DNA of 17,934 nt, from contig JAFAEA010000093.1 of NCBI GenBank assembly GCA_023424355.1, forward strand, positions 1 through 17,934, written 5' to 3'. The stretch is from Chloroflexota bacterium. GTDB taxonomy: Bacteria > Chloroflexota > Chloroflexia > Thermomicrobiales > UBA6265. Each line of letters opens with the position of its first letter. Position 1 is the stretch's first letter. Positions 6,155 to 12,720 of this stretch are shown piece by piece. The notes under the pieces were generated by a model that searched no databases, was not told the origin of the DNA, and saw only the letters and a program-made list of their open reading frames with translations. Made by a program: the position numbers and the translations under genes.

Positions 6155-7462
6155 CTAATCGATGAAGCCTTCGTAGTTGCGCATCATCAACTGGCTTTCC
6201 AGCTGGCGCATGGTATCGATGGCCACACCCACCACAATCAGCAGCGATGTTGCACTCAGCAGCAAGCTCTCCACTCCCGTGATTCGCGATGCGATAAACG
6301 GAAGGATGGCGATTACGCCGAGGAACAGCGCACCAACAAACGTGATGCGTGTTAGCACCTTCTGCAGATACACGGCGGTGTTGCGTCCCGGGCGAATACC
6401 AGGGATGAATGCCCCCTGGCGCTGCAGGGATTCAGGAATCCGCTGCTGCTGGAACACCACCACGGTGTAGAAGAAGGTGAACCCGATAACCATGAAGAAG
6501 TAGATGATGTTGTACGGAACGGTATCTGGTGAGAACCAGCGACTGATATCCACAGCCAGGTTTCGCACCCATCCCACGTTGGAGCCACTCAGGAAGTTGG
6601 CCACCATACCCGGGAATACCATGATGCTCACCGCGAAGATGAGCGGAATCATACCGGCGCTGTTCACCTTCAGCGGGATGTTCGTGTTGGTACCGCCGTA
6701 CTGGCGATTCCCACGAATGCGCTTGGCGTGGTGAACCGGAATGCGTCGCTGACCTTCATTGATCAACACCACACCCACAACGGTGATGAGTCCGATAATG
6801 GCGAAGGCGAGCGTTCCCAGGAAGTTGGTACGGATATCGTTGCCCGTGAGCAATCCGTACACGGCACCTGGTAGCGATGCCACGATACCGCCAAAGATGA
6901 TGATAGATACACCGTTGCCGATACCGTGTTCGGTAATCAGCTCTCCCATCCAGGTAAGCAACATTGTGCCTGCCGTAAGAGTGATGAGAATGGAAGCGGT
7001 GGGCAGGAAGGTATCGCGATCGAAGAGACCGAAGTTCTCGATCAGGTTACCGCCCTGCGGGCTGGAGAACAGCAGCATCTGGCCATAGCCCTGCAAGAGA
7101 GCCAATGGAACCGTGATGTAGTGGGTGTAACGATCGATGACGTTACGCCCCTGCTGCCCTTCCTGGGAAAGCTCGTTCAGCCTTGGGATGATGGGCGTCA
7201 TCAACTGCATGATGATGGTGGCGGTGATGTATGGATATACACCCAGTGCCACGATCGAGAAGTTGTTGAGTCCACCACCGGAGAACAGGTTCAGCATGCC
7301 CAGCAGCTGGTTCTGTTCGATGTATGAACGGATACCTTCCCGATCTACGCCGGGCACGGGAACGCTGGCGATCAATCTAAAGATCACCAGCATACCCACG
7401 GTGTACAAAATCTTCCGACGAATGTCGGGGATCTTGAATGCGTTGATAACGGCCTGAAGCAT
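6155..7462 (-). CDS. secY: Preprotein translocase channel subunit SecY
   Basis: The membrane channel of the Sec secretion and insertion pathway, working with SecE/SecG and SecA. The 435-residue product has ten hydrophobic segments, at about 18-35, 66-92, 114-133, 154-173, 181-205, 216-235, 267-290, 317-337, 369-392 and 397-415. Hallmarks include FSGGG (60-64) before the plug region, GVYPYITATIIMQL (74-87), GELITEHGIGNGVS (173-186), the positively charged cytosolic loop around HAKRIRGNRQYGG (245-257), the SecA-contact region IPGIRPGR (353-360) and the C-terminal MMRNYEGF. The start is ATG at 7462, 3 nt after rplO, with AAGGAGG inside the rplO 3' end. rplO-secY-adk-map is the classic order. Confidence 0.98.
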   Translation of the reverse strand: MLQAVINAFKIPDIRRKILYTVGMLVIFRLIASVPVPGVDREGIRSYIEQNQLLGMLNLFSGGGLNNFSIVALGVYPYITATIIMQLMTPIIPRLNELSQEGQQGRNVIDRYTHYITVPLALLQGYGQMLLFSSPQGGNLIENFGLFDRDTFLPTASILITLTAGTMLLTWMGELITEHGIGNGVSIIIFGGIVASLPGAVYGLLTGNDIRTNFLGTLAFAIIGLITVVGVVLINEGQRRIPVHHAKRIRGNRQYGGTNTNIPLKVNSAGMIPLIFAVSIMVFPGMVANFLSGSNVGWVRNLAVDISRWFSPDTVPYNIIYFFMVIGFTFFYTVVVFQQQRIPESLQRQGAFIPGIRPGRNTAVYLQKVLTRITFVGALFLGVIAILPFIASRITGVESLLLSATSLLIVVGVAIDTMRQLESQLMMRNYEGFID

Positions 7463-7465
7463 CGC

Positions 7466-8056
7466 CTAGGCCTCCTTGCCCTCAAGCTCGGCAAGAGCTT
7501 CAGCACGGCTTGGGCCACCGACCTTGCCAACACGCATGGCCTTGAGCTCGCGATTGAGCTGCAGCCGGCGGGTTCGCGGGCGGGCGCTGGTCCACTCATC
7601 GTCTCGTTCGAGAACTTCCACGCTGCCACCGGCACTCTCAATAAGTGCCTGCGCACCCTTGGAGAAACTGTGCGCGTGAACGGTGAGCTTGCTATCGATC
7701 TCACCCACTCCGAGGATCTTCACCGGGTAGCGAGTACCGCGTGTGAGGCCGGCTTCTGCCAGCACTTCCGGAGTGATGGGTCCATCAACATCGAGCTCGG
7801 CCAGGCGAGAAACATTCACAGTCTCCCACTGGGTTGCCCAGATGTTCTTGAAACCACGCTTGTACGGCATGCGCTGCTGAATTGGCAGCTGGCCGCCTTC
7901 GAATCCGGGTCGAACACCACCGCCGGAGCGGGAGTTCTGACCCTTGGTGCCGCGACCTGCGGTCTTGCCACGGCCACTACCGTGACCGCGACCCAGGCGA
8001 CGGCTTTGTCGTTTCGCGCCCTCATCTGGGCGCAAGTCGTCTAATGTCAAGGGCAT
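7466..8056 (-). CDS. rplO: Large-subunit ribosomal protein L15, extended C-terminus
   Basis: L15 (uL15) is a late-assembly 50S protein with a long basic N-terminal extension into 23S rRNA. The start is ATG at 8056 (MPLTLDDLRPDEGAKRQSRR); a TTG 12 nt upstream is open but has no better ribosome site. Glycine/arginine-rich RLGRGHGSGRGKTAGRGTKG (20-39), RSGGGVRPGFEGGQ (43-56) and the C-terminal globular part (about 75-149, ending SVEVLE) fit the family. Typical members stop near residue 150; here a charged extension (151-196) follows, ending in an Ala/Glu-rich helix-like stretch. Its 3' end carries the secY Shine-Dalgarno. Confidence 0.97.
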   Translation of the reverse strand: MPLTLDDLRPDEGAKRQSRRLGRGHGSGRGKTAGRGTKGQNSRSGGGVRPGFEGGQLPIQQRMPYKRGFKNIWATQWETVNVSRLAELDVDGPITPEVLAEAGLTRGTRYPVKILGVGEIDSKLTVHAHSFSKGAQALIESAGGSVEVLERDDEWTSARPRTRRLQLNRELKAMRVGKVGGPSRAEALAELEGKEA

Positions 8057-8096
8057 CGTTGATCCCAACTTTCATGCTGGCCGTTCAGCCAAAAGG

Positions 8097-8309
8097 CTAC
8101 TCGCCAGCAACTTCCTCGACGGTCACGAGGTGGCTGATCTTGTTGCAAATACCGCGGATCGAGGCGTCGTCATTGCGGATCACGCTCTGGTTCAGCTTGC
8201 GCAGACCCAGGCTCTTGACCGAATTCTTCTGATCCTCAGGACGACCGATGGTGCTGCGCACCAACGTGATCCGCACCTGGCCGCTGGCGGCCTTCTGCGT
8301 GCTCGTCAT
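8097..8309 (-). CDS. rpmD: Large-subunit ribosomal protein L30
   Basis: L30 (uL30) is a small 50S protein. The 70-residue product has the bacterial core: VRITLVRSTIGRPEDQKNSVKSLGLRKLNQ, read over about 12-41, then a final part ending HLVTVEEVAGE. A typical bacterial L30 is about 60 residues; the difference is a short N-terminal leader (TSTQKAASG). The start is ATG at 8309, sharing one base with the rpsE stop (TAATG), with GGAGGAG inside the rpsE 3' end 10 nt upstream. This position between rpsE and rplO is universal in bacteria that keep L30. Confidence 0.97.
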   Translation of the reverse strand: MTSTQKAASGQVRITLVRSTIGRPEDQKNSVKSLGLRKLNQSVIRNDDASIRGICNKISHLVTVEEVAGE

Positions 8310-8989
8310 TACTGCTGATCTCCTCCGGTTGCCGGGGCATTACCTCGGCGACCGCGGTTCTGCTGGCCACGGCCACGCTGTGGGCGTCGCTCCTGCGGCT
8401 GCTGCAGCGGGGTTGGCTGGCGTCGCTTCACTGCACCAAGATCAGCACTCTGGCCACCGTGTGCAAACGGCTGGCGCAGGTTACCAACATGGGCGCGGCG
8501 CTTGGCCACAGAAGCTTCGCTCTCCAGCATCTGGAGGGCGAGGATGGTGGCGCGTACAACGTTCACCGGGTTGTTGTTGCCGTGGCTCTTGGTGAGGATA
8601 TCGCGGATACCCGCGCTCTCCACAACCGCACGCACAGCACCACCGGCGATAACACCAGTACCAGGGCTGGCTGGCTTCAACAGCACGCGGCTGGCGCCAA
8701 AGGTGGCTTCAACTTCGTGCGGAATGGTGCCGCCGTCCAGCGGAACGGTGATGACGCTCTTGCGAGCGGCTTCGGTTCCCTTGCGGATGGCATCCGGCAC
8801 TTCGCCGGCCTTACCCAGGCCAACACCGACCCGGCCCTTGCCATCGCCAACAACCATGATGCTCCCGAAGGAGAAGGTGCGGCCACCGGCGTGGGTTTTG
8901 GATGAGCGATTGATGCGTACCAATCGCTCCTCGAATTCGCTTCCCTGCTCTTCGTCGTTACGACGGCGGGATTCTCGATTACGATCCAT
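8309..8989 (-). CDS. rpsE: Small-subunit ribosomal protein S5, extended C-terminus
   Basis: S5 (uS5) lies at the mRNA entry tunnel and affects decoding accuracy. The conserved core spans about 20-166: RINRSSKTHAGGRTFSFG (25-42), VGDGKGRVGVGLGKAGEVP (47-65), a double-stranded-RNA-binding-like N-terminal domain, PASPGTGVIAGGAVR (106-120), GIRDILTKSHGNNNP (127-141) and NVVRATILAL (143-152). The usual length is 165-175; this one is 226, with a low-complexity Gln/Arg/Pro/Gly tail (about 170-226, for example RPQRGRGQQNRGRRG) that is probably disordered. The start is ATG at 8989, with GGAG 6 nt upstream. The tail's coding sequence includes the rpmD Shine-Dalgarno. Confidence 0.98.
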   Translation of the reverse strand: MDRNRESRRRNDEEQGSEFEERLVRINRSSKTHAGGRTFSFGSIMVVGDGKGRVGVGLGKAGEVPDAIRKGTEAARKSVITVPLDGGTIPHEVEATFGASRVLLKPASPGTGVIAGGAVRAVVESAGIRDILTKSHGNNNPVNVVRATILALQMLESEASVAKRRAHVGNLRQPFAHGGQSADLGAVKRRQPTPLQQPQERRPQRGRGQQNRGRRGNAPATGGDQQ

Positions 8990-9051
8990 GCGTTACTCCG
9001 TATCTTCCCGGACTCGGCAATGTGCCTGACGCCCAGGAAAACGCTATGTGG

Positions 9052-9426
9052 CTAGAACTTCAGGCCACCTTCGCGGGCGCCATCGGCAACCGCCTTGATT
9101 CGGCCGTGATAGAGGAATCCACCGCGATCGAAAACAACGTTTTCGATACCAGCCGCCTTGGCGCGCTCGGCGATAACTTCGCCAACCGCCTTGGAGCGTG
9201 CTGTTTTGGTGGCACCTTCGCCAGCCTTTTCCTTAACCGCATCTTCAAGATCACTGGCTGCCACAAGGGTGTGACCGGCGAGATCATCGATGACCTGGCA
9301 ATAAATGTGAGCCGAGGAACGGAACACGTTCAGCCGTGGTCGGGCTGCAGTTCCATTGACCTTCGCGCGAACGCGCACGTGGCGGCGCTTGCGCTGGCTC
9401 AGTGGTTTTCTGTACTTGAGTCGCAT
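9052..9426 (-). CDS. rplR: Large-subunit ribosomal protein L18
   Basis: L18 (uL18) binds 5S rRNA and helps dock it into the 50S central protuberance. The 124-residue product has the basic N-terminal region QRKRRHVRVRAKVNG (11-25), RPRLNVFRSSAHIYCQVIDD (29-48), TLVAAS, and the C-terminal AKAAGIENVVFDRGGFLYHGRIKAVADGAREGGL read over about 89-122, all typical. The start is ATG at 9426, with GGAG 7 nt upstream. It follows rplF after a 58-nt gap that holds a long hairpin. The 62-nt gap on to rpsE (8990-9051) has only weak 4-bp stems. Confidence 0.98.
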   Translation of the reverse strand: MRLKYRKPLSQRKRRHVRVRAKVNGTAARPRLNVFRSSAHIYCQVIDDLAGHTLVAASDLEDAVKEKAGEGATKTARSKAVGEVIAERAKAAGIENVVFDRGGFLYHGRIKAVADGAREGGLKF

Positions 9427-9442
9427 CTGAGCTCTCCATCAG

Positions 9443-9481
9443 CACCAGAAGCCATTCACAGCAAGCTGAAATGGCCTGGTG
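9443..9481 (-). other. Long bulged hairpin between rplF and rplR
   Basis: On the minus strand CACCAG (9481-9476) and GCCATT (9475-9470) pair with AATGGC (9456-9451) and CTGGTG (9448-9443). This gives 12 bp interrupted by a 2-nt bulge (9450-9449). The 13-nt apical region contains a further CAGC/GCTG pair. The structure starts 3 nt after the rplF stop and ends just before the rplR Shine-Dalgarno. There is no U-tract. Confidence 0.6.
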
Positions 9482-9484
9482 AGG

Positions 9485-10030
9485 TTACTTGGCCTTACCA
9501 GCCTTACCGGCCTTACGGCGCACATACTCGCCCTGGTATCGAATACCTTTGCCCTTGTACGGCTCGGGTGGTCGAATACCACGGATTCGGGCAGCCTCTT
9601 CGCCAACAACCTGCTTGTTGATGCCGCTGACCGAGACCTTGTTGCTGCCCTCTACTGCGTAGGTGACACCATCTGGCGGGGTGAGGTTAACCGGGTGGGA
9701 GAAACCAACGTTCAGCACCAGGTTCTTGCCCTGAAGCTGCGCGCGGTAACCAACGCCCTGGATCTCCAGCACGCGGGTGTACCCATCGGTAACACCTACA
9801 ACCATGTTGTTCAACAGGCTGCGGGTAAGACCGTGGAGCGCCTTGATATCGCGATCCTCGCTTTCGCGCTGCACCAGCAGGCGGCCTTCTTCCTGAACAA
9901 TATTCACCTTGTTCGACAGCTGCTGGCTGAGTTCGCCCTTGGGACCCTTCACCTTTACGGCGTTGCCCTTGGCGATATCAACCTGCACCGTTCCTGGAAC
10001 GGGAATTGGTTTGATTCCGATTCTCGACAT
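9485..10030 (-). CDS. rplF: Large-subunit ribosomal protein L6
   Basis: L6 (uL6) lies near the sarcin-ricin loop and the factor-binding site. With ATG 10030 the product is 181 aa, beginning MSRIGIKPIPVPGTVQVDI. The family parts are VKVKGPKGELSQ (30-41), TRSLLNNMVVGVTDGY (74-89), LEIQGVGYRAQLQGKNLVLNVGFSHPV in pieces at 93-119, and the C-terminal motif RGIRPPEPYKGKGIRY. A Lys/Gly/Ala tail (RRKAGKAGKAK) ends it. The reading frame continues five codons upstream, but GAGGT 6 nt before ATG 10030 and the conserved start fix the N-terminus. It follows rpsH by 52 nt. Confidence 0.98.
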   Translation of the reverse strand: MSRIGIKPIPVPGTVQVDIAKGNAVKVKGPKGELSQQLSNKVNIVQEEGRLLVQRESEDRDIKALHGLTRSLLNNMVVGVTDGYTRVLEIQGVGYRAQLQGKNLVLNVGFSHPVNLTPPDGVTYAVEGSNKVSVSGINKQVVGEEAARIRGIRPPEPYKGKGIRYQGEYVRRKAGKAGKAK

Positions 10031-10054
10031 TGCAATACCTCGCATAGGTGGCGT

Positions 10055-10075
10055 GCACGGATTTCAGCTCCGCGC
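10055..10075 (-). other. Hairpin between rpsH and rplF
   Basis: GCGCGGA (10075-10069) pairs with TCCGTGC (10061-10055), seven pairs including one G.U, with a 7-nt loop. It starts 7 nt after the rpsH stop. No U-tract follows. It belongs to the same pattern as the other gap hairpins but is weaker than the 9-12 bp examples. Confidence 0.4.
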
Positions 10076-10082
10076 CGCACTG

Positions 10083-10481
10083 CTACCAAACGGTGCAGAG
10101 CACCTCGCCACCGATTCCGCGCTTTCGGGCTTCATAACCCGTGAGAACACCATCGGGTGTGCTCACAATGGCAATGCCGAGGCCACTCTTCACGCGCGGC
10201 AGCTTATCCTTGCCGGCGTACACGCGCAGACCAGGCTTGCTGATGCGCTTGAGTTCACGGATCGTGTGACGCTTGTCCGGACCATAGCTCAACTCGATGC
10301 TGAGCTGGTTCTGCGGATGCTTCTCAATAACGGTGTAGTTCCTGATGTAGCCTTCCTTCTTCAGGATATCGGCAATAGCAATCAGGATCTTGGTTGCGGG
10401 CATTGTTGTTTCCGGCTTTTGGGCCGTGCCCGCATTGCGAATCCGGGTCAGCATGTCGCTGATAGGATCATTTACGCTCAT
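10083..10481 (-). CDS. rpsH: Small-subunit ribosomal protein S8
   Basis: S8 (uS8) binds the central domain of 16S rRNA and, in E. coli, represses the spc operon by binding its own mRNA near the rplE start. The 132-residue product starts MSVNDPISDMLTRIRNAG, has LKKEGYIRNY (40-49), RELKRISKPGLRVYAGKDKLP (75-95) and the signature GLGIAIVSTPDGVLTGYEAR at about 100-119, ending GGEVLCTVW. The start is ATG at 10481, with AAGGA 8 nt upstream. If autoregulation exists here, its natural target would be the structured rplX-rplE gap described separately. Confidence 0.98.
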   Translation of the reverse strand: MSVNDPISDMLTRIRNAGTAQKPETTMPATKILIAIADILKKEGYIRNYTVIEKHPQNQLSIELSYGPDKRHTIRELKRISKPGLRVYAGKDKLPRVKSGLGIAIVSTPDGVLTGYEARKRGIGGEVLCTVW

Positions 10482-10505
10482 GCGATGTTTCCTTCACTAG
10501 TGGTA

Positions 10506-10521
10506 TCTGGCACCTGCCAGA
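10506..10521 (-). other. Small hairpin between rpsN and rpsH
   Basis: TCTGGC (10521-10516) pairs with GCCAGA (10511-10506) around a 4-nt loop, starting 12 nt after the rpsN stop. It lies upstream of the rpsH Shine-Dalgarno. A 6-bp stem can occur by chance. Confidence 0.3.
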
Positions 10522-10533
10522 CCTACTAACTCA

Positions 10534-10719
10534 CTACCAGCTGGACTTCTTGACGCCCGGCAACCGGCCCTGGTTGGCCAGTTCGCGGAAGCAGATACGG
10601 CAAACGCCGAACTTGCGCATGTATGCGCGACTGCGACCACAAACCTTGCACCGATTTACAGCACGAGTGCTGAACTTCGGTGTGCGGTTCGACGCGGCGA
10701 TGCTACTTTTCTTCGCCAT
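10534..10719 (-). CDS. rpsN: Small-subunit ribosomal protein S14, zinc type (type Z)
   Basis: S14 (uS14) is a 30S head protein. This is the short 61-residue zinc form with Cys24, Cys27, Cys40 and Cys43 (CKVC and CRIC) around RSRAYMRKFG; it ends ANQGRLPGVKKSSW, the standard tail. The start is ATG at 10719, with GGAGG in the 23-nt gap after rplE. The zinc form is typical of many Gram-positive, thermophilic and Chloroflexota-type genomes; gamma-proteobacteria carry the longer zinc-free form. A zinc-free paralogue elsewhere in the genome cannot be excluded. Confidence 0.98.
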   Translation of the reverse strand: MAKKSSIAASNRTPKFSTRAVNRCKVCGRSRAYMRKFGVCRICFRELANQGRLPGVKKSSW

Positions 10720-10742
10720 GTATTCCTCCGTAAGGTGGTTCG

Positions 10743-11282
10743 CTACTTGGCGAACGGCATGCCGAGGGCGGTGAGCAGAGCTCGGCCCTCTTCGTCTGTC
10801 TTGGCGGAGGTCACGATGCTAATTTCGAGGCCACGCACCTTATCGATCTTGTCGTAATCGATCTCTGGGAACATGATCTGCTCGCGGAGACCGAGGGTGT
10901 AGTTACCACGACCATCGAACGAGTTCGGAGAAATACCGCGGAAGTCGCGAATGCGCGGAAGCGCAGTTGCCACCAGGCGATCAAAGAACTCATACATGCG
11001 GTCACCACGAAGGGTGACTACCGCACCGATGGGCATGCCGGCGCGCAGCTTGAAAGATGCAATGGACTTCTTGGCGCGTGTAACTACTGGCTTCTGGCCA
11101 GCAATCATCGTCAAGTCACCCACGGCAGCATCAAGGGCGCGGCCATTGGCTACTGCCTCACCCAGACCGATGTTGAGCACAATTTTCTCAAGCTTCGGTA
11201 CCTGGTAGAGGTTCTTGTAGCCGAATTCGTTCGTCAGCGCAGGAATCACATCCTGCTTGTATTGCTCACGTATTCGAGCCAT
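10743..11282 (-). CDS. rplE: Large-subunit ribosomal protein L5
   Basis: L5 (uL5) binds 5S rRNA and contacts the P-site tRNA and S13. The 179-residue product has LEKIVLNIGLGEA (31-43), the GQKPVVTRAKKSIASFKLR region (62-80), GAVVTLRGDRMYEFFDRL in pieces at 86-103, LPRIRDFRGIS and GNYTLGLREQIMFPEI, all diagnostic, and ends ALLTALGMPF. The start is ATG at 11282, with a weak Shine-Dalgarno (AGG about 6 nt upstream). It comes after an unusually long 142-nt gap. In E. coli the control point for S8 repression of the spc operon is at this start. Confidence 0.98.
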   Translation of the reverse strand: MARIREQYKQDVIPALTNEFGYKNLYQVPKLEKIVLNIGLGEAVANGRALDAAVGDLTMIAGQKPVVTRAKKSIASFKLRAGMPIGAVVTLRGDRMYEFFDRLVATALPRIRDFRGISPNSFDGRGNYTLGLREQIMFPEIDYDKIDKVRGLEISIVTSAKTDEEGRALLTALGMPFAK

Positions 11283-11424
11283 TCCAACCTGCCTTCACAT
11301 CCGGGTTTGGTCCCGGAAATCCATACCATTCATGGCGTTACCGCCTGGTCTGTCATCAGCGGATCTTCCGCCTGACACTCAGGCCGCCATCACTCTTATG
11401 TGGTTTCCATCCACAACCCGCGCA
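11283..11424 (-). promoter_or_regulatory. Structured 142-nt rplX-rplE gap, candidate S8-type control site
   Basis: No gene fits here, and it is the longest gap between cluster genes. In minus-strand order it can form GCCTGA/TCAGGC (11384-11379 with 11375-11370, 3-nt loop), which competes with GCGGA/TCCGC (11371-11367 with 11363-11359). Next is GGCG-GTAA-CGCC (11345-11334), a GNRA-type tetraloop stem extendable by ACCA/TGGT (11349-11346 with 11328-11325) past a 5-nt bulge. Last is TCCGGG/CCCGGA (11317-11312 with 11305-11300), close to the rplE start. Known: E. coli S8 binds mRNA at the rplX-rplE junction. Inferred: this may be the equivalent site. I did not recognise the S8 core sequence with certainty. 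Confidence 0.4.
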
Positions 11425-11748
11425 CTAGGCGTTCGGGTTAGGAATGGTATTACCCGTTTTCTTGGAGAACCGCTCGTTCTTGCCATCGTCGTTACGACGA
11501 ATGCCAACGCGAGTTGGTTCATCGGTGCCTGGCTCAATCAGCATCACGTTGGATACGTGCAGCGGAGCCTCCACCTCAATAATGCCGCCCTGGCGGGCCT
11601 GGCCTTGCTTTCGGTGCTTCTTGACGATGTTCACGCCCTCGATCACCACACGATCGGTATCAGTGATGTAGCTACGAACCGTGCCGCGCTCACCCTTGTT
11701 TCGACCGGCGATGACGATGACCTCGTCACCCTTAACAATCTTTCGCAT
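11425..11748 (-). CDS. rplX: Large-subunit ribosomal protein L24
   Basis: L24 (uL24) starts 50S assembly and sits near the exit tunnel. The 107-residue product starts MRKIVKGDEVIVIAGRNKGERG, a KOW motif (about 4-31), followed by VVIEGVNIVKKHRKQGQARQGGIIEVEAPLHVSNVMLI (read in pieces over 34-71) and a basic tail with RVGIRRNDDGKNERFSKKTG. The start is ATG at 11748, 8 nt after rplN, with a purine-rich GGGCGAG just upstream. Length and features are ordinary. Confidence 0.98.
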   Translation of the reverse strand: MRKIVKGDEVIVIAGRNKGERGTVRSYITDTDRVVIEGVNIVKKHRKQGQARQGGIIEVEAPLHVSNVMLIEPGTDEPTRVGIRRNDDGKNERFSKKTGNTIPNPNA

Positions 11749-11756
11749 TGCTCGCC

Positions 11757-12125
11757 CTACAGTACTTCTGGTGCCAGCGACACGATGCGCATGAATTGCT
11801 TCTCGCGCAGCTCGCGTCCCACAGGACCGAAGATACGGGTGCCGCGTGGCGCATTTTGCGCGTTAATCAGCACTGCCGCATTGTCATCGAACTTAATGTG
11901 GCTGCCATCCGGGCGGCCGTATTCGCTGGCGGTGCGCACAATAACGGCTCGCACAACATCGCCCTTCTTGACCGCGCCATTTGGCTGCGCGCTCTTGACT
12001 GACGCGATGATGACATCGCCAACACCACCATATTTCAGGGAGGAGCCACCGAGAACGCGAATGCACATGATTTCACGTGCGCCGCTGTTATCTGCAACCC
12101 GCAACCGACTCTGTGTCTGAATCAT
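11757..12125 (-). CDS. rplN: Large-subunit ribosomal protein L14
   Basis: L14 (uL14) lies at the subunit interface and takes part in intersubunit bridges. The 122-residue product starts MIQTQSRLRVADNSGAREI, has CIRVLGGS (21-28), GDVIIASVKSAQPNGAVKKGD (36-56), VRAVIVRT, FDDNAAVLI (79-87), and ends GTRIFGPVGRELREKQFMRIVSLAPEVL, read in pieces, all standard. The start is ATG at 12125, immediately after a base-paired leader that overlaps its GAGG Shine-Dalgarno. It opens the spc block; the join to the S10 block (rpsQ) is 59 nt with no terminator or promoter I can support. Confidence 0.98.
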   Translation of the reverse strand: MIQTQSRLRVADNSGAREIMCIRVLGGSSLKYGGVGDVIIASVKSAQPNGAVKKGDVVRAVIVRTASEYGRPDGSHIKFDDNAAVLINAQNAPRGTRIFGPVGRELREKQFMRIVSLAPEVL

Positions 12126-12182
12126 CGATCCTTACCTCTCCAGGCATGATATCGATCATCTCTCTTATGGGAGGATGGATCG
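12126..12182 (-). promoter_or_regulatory. Possible rplN leader structure covering its Shine-Dalgarno
   Basis: In minus-strand sense CGATCC (12182-12177) pairs with GGATCG (12131-12126), which touches the rplN ATG. Just inside, CCTC (12174-12171) can pair with GAGG (12138-12135), the likely ribosome-binding site. An apical ATGAT/ATCAT stem (12159-12155 with 12150-12146) sits in the middle. Together these would hide the rplN start. It is a prediction by eye; the inner helices are short. Confidence 0.35.
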
Positions 12183-12184
12183 GG

Positions 12185-12487
12185 TTATACCTGCACCGCG
12201 CGCTCGAGTACCTCGCGCACAATCCAGCGTTTTCGCTTGGAGATCGGGGCGCACTCTTCAATGCGTACCGTATCGCCAATCTTGCACGTACCGTTTTCAT
12301 CATGCGCGAAGAACTTGCTCGTACGACGCATCCGCTTGTTGTACAGCGGGTGGGTGCGAACAAAATCCACGGACACGACGACGGTTTTCTCCATCTTGTC
12401 GCTTACAACCTTGCCGACCTTCTGGGTGCGGGGAGTCTGATGACGCTCCGCATCCGGGGTGGCAGTGGTTTCCTGAACCTCGCTCAT
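12185..12487 (-). CDS. rpsQ: Small-subunit ribosomal protein S17
   Basis: S17 (uS17) binds the 5' domain of 16S rRNA early in assembly. The core is KVGKVVSDKMEKTVVVSVDF (23-42), HPLYNKRMRRTSKFFAHDE (46-64), CKIGDTVRIEECAPISKRKRW (read over 68-88) and VREVLERA at the end. The 100-residue length exceeds the usual 80-90 because of a polar N-terminal leader of about 20 residues (MSEVQETTATPDAERHQTPR) that looks disordered. The start is ATG at 12487, with GAGGG about 5 nt upstream; there is no better internal start. It closes the S10 block. Confidence 0.97.
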   Translation of the reverse strand: MSEVQETTATPDAERHQTPRTQKVGKVVSDKMEKTVVVSVDFVRTHPLYNKRMRRTSKFFAHDENGTCKIGDTVRIEECAPISKRKRWIVREVLERAVQV

Positions 12488-12522
12488 TGGTTCCCTCTAC
12501 TTATCCAAATCTGCCCGGCGCA

Positions 12523-12720
12523 TTAGGCCTCGGCAGTTTCTCGTTCTGTTCGAATCGTGTGGATTCGAGCAATCGCCTTGCGGATCTCGCGCGGGCGGGA
12601 TGTGGCGGTGAACTGGCCCACGGCATCCTGGAAGCGAAGATCGCGGAGTTCCTTGTGGAGCTCGGCGAGGGTTTCTTCCATCTGCTCGTTGCTCAGTTCA
12701 CGGATTTCGCTGGCTTTCAT
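12523..12720 (-). CDS. rpmC: Large-subunit ribosomal protein L29
   Basis: L29 (uL29) is a two-helix protein at the exit-tunnel rim near the SRP and trigger-factor docking site. The 65-residue product reads MKASEIRELSNEQMEETLAE then a helix with ELRDLRFQDAVGQ and RPREIRKAIARIHTI, typical of the family. The start is ATG at 12720, overlapping the rplP TGA stop (ATGA), so translation is probably coupled. The open frame extends upstream inside rplP, but that part is the rplP sequence in another frame. rplP-rpmC-rpsQ is the universal order. Confidence 0.97.
   Translation of the reverse strand: MKASEIRELSNEQMEETLAELHKELRDLRFQDAVGQFTATSRPREIRKAIARIHTIRTERETAEA

Noticed and set aside
5082..6158. Plus-strand open frame of 358 codons opposite adk and map
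   Set aside because: Antisense to two well-supported enzymes, with no recognisable domain.
8057..8068. TTG start 12 nt upstream of the rplO ATG
   Set aside because: ATG 8056 gives the family's usual N-terminus and has GGGA at suitable spacing; the TTG has no ribosome site.
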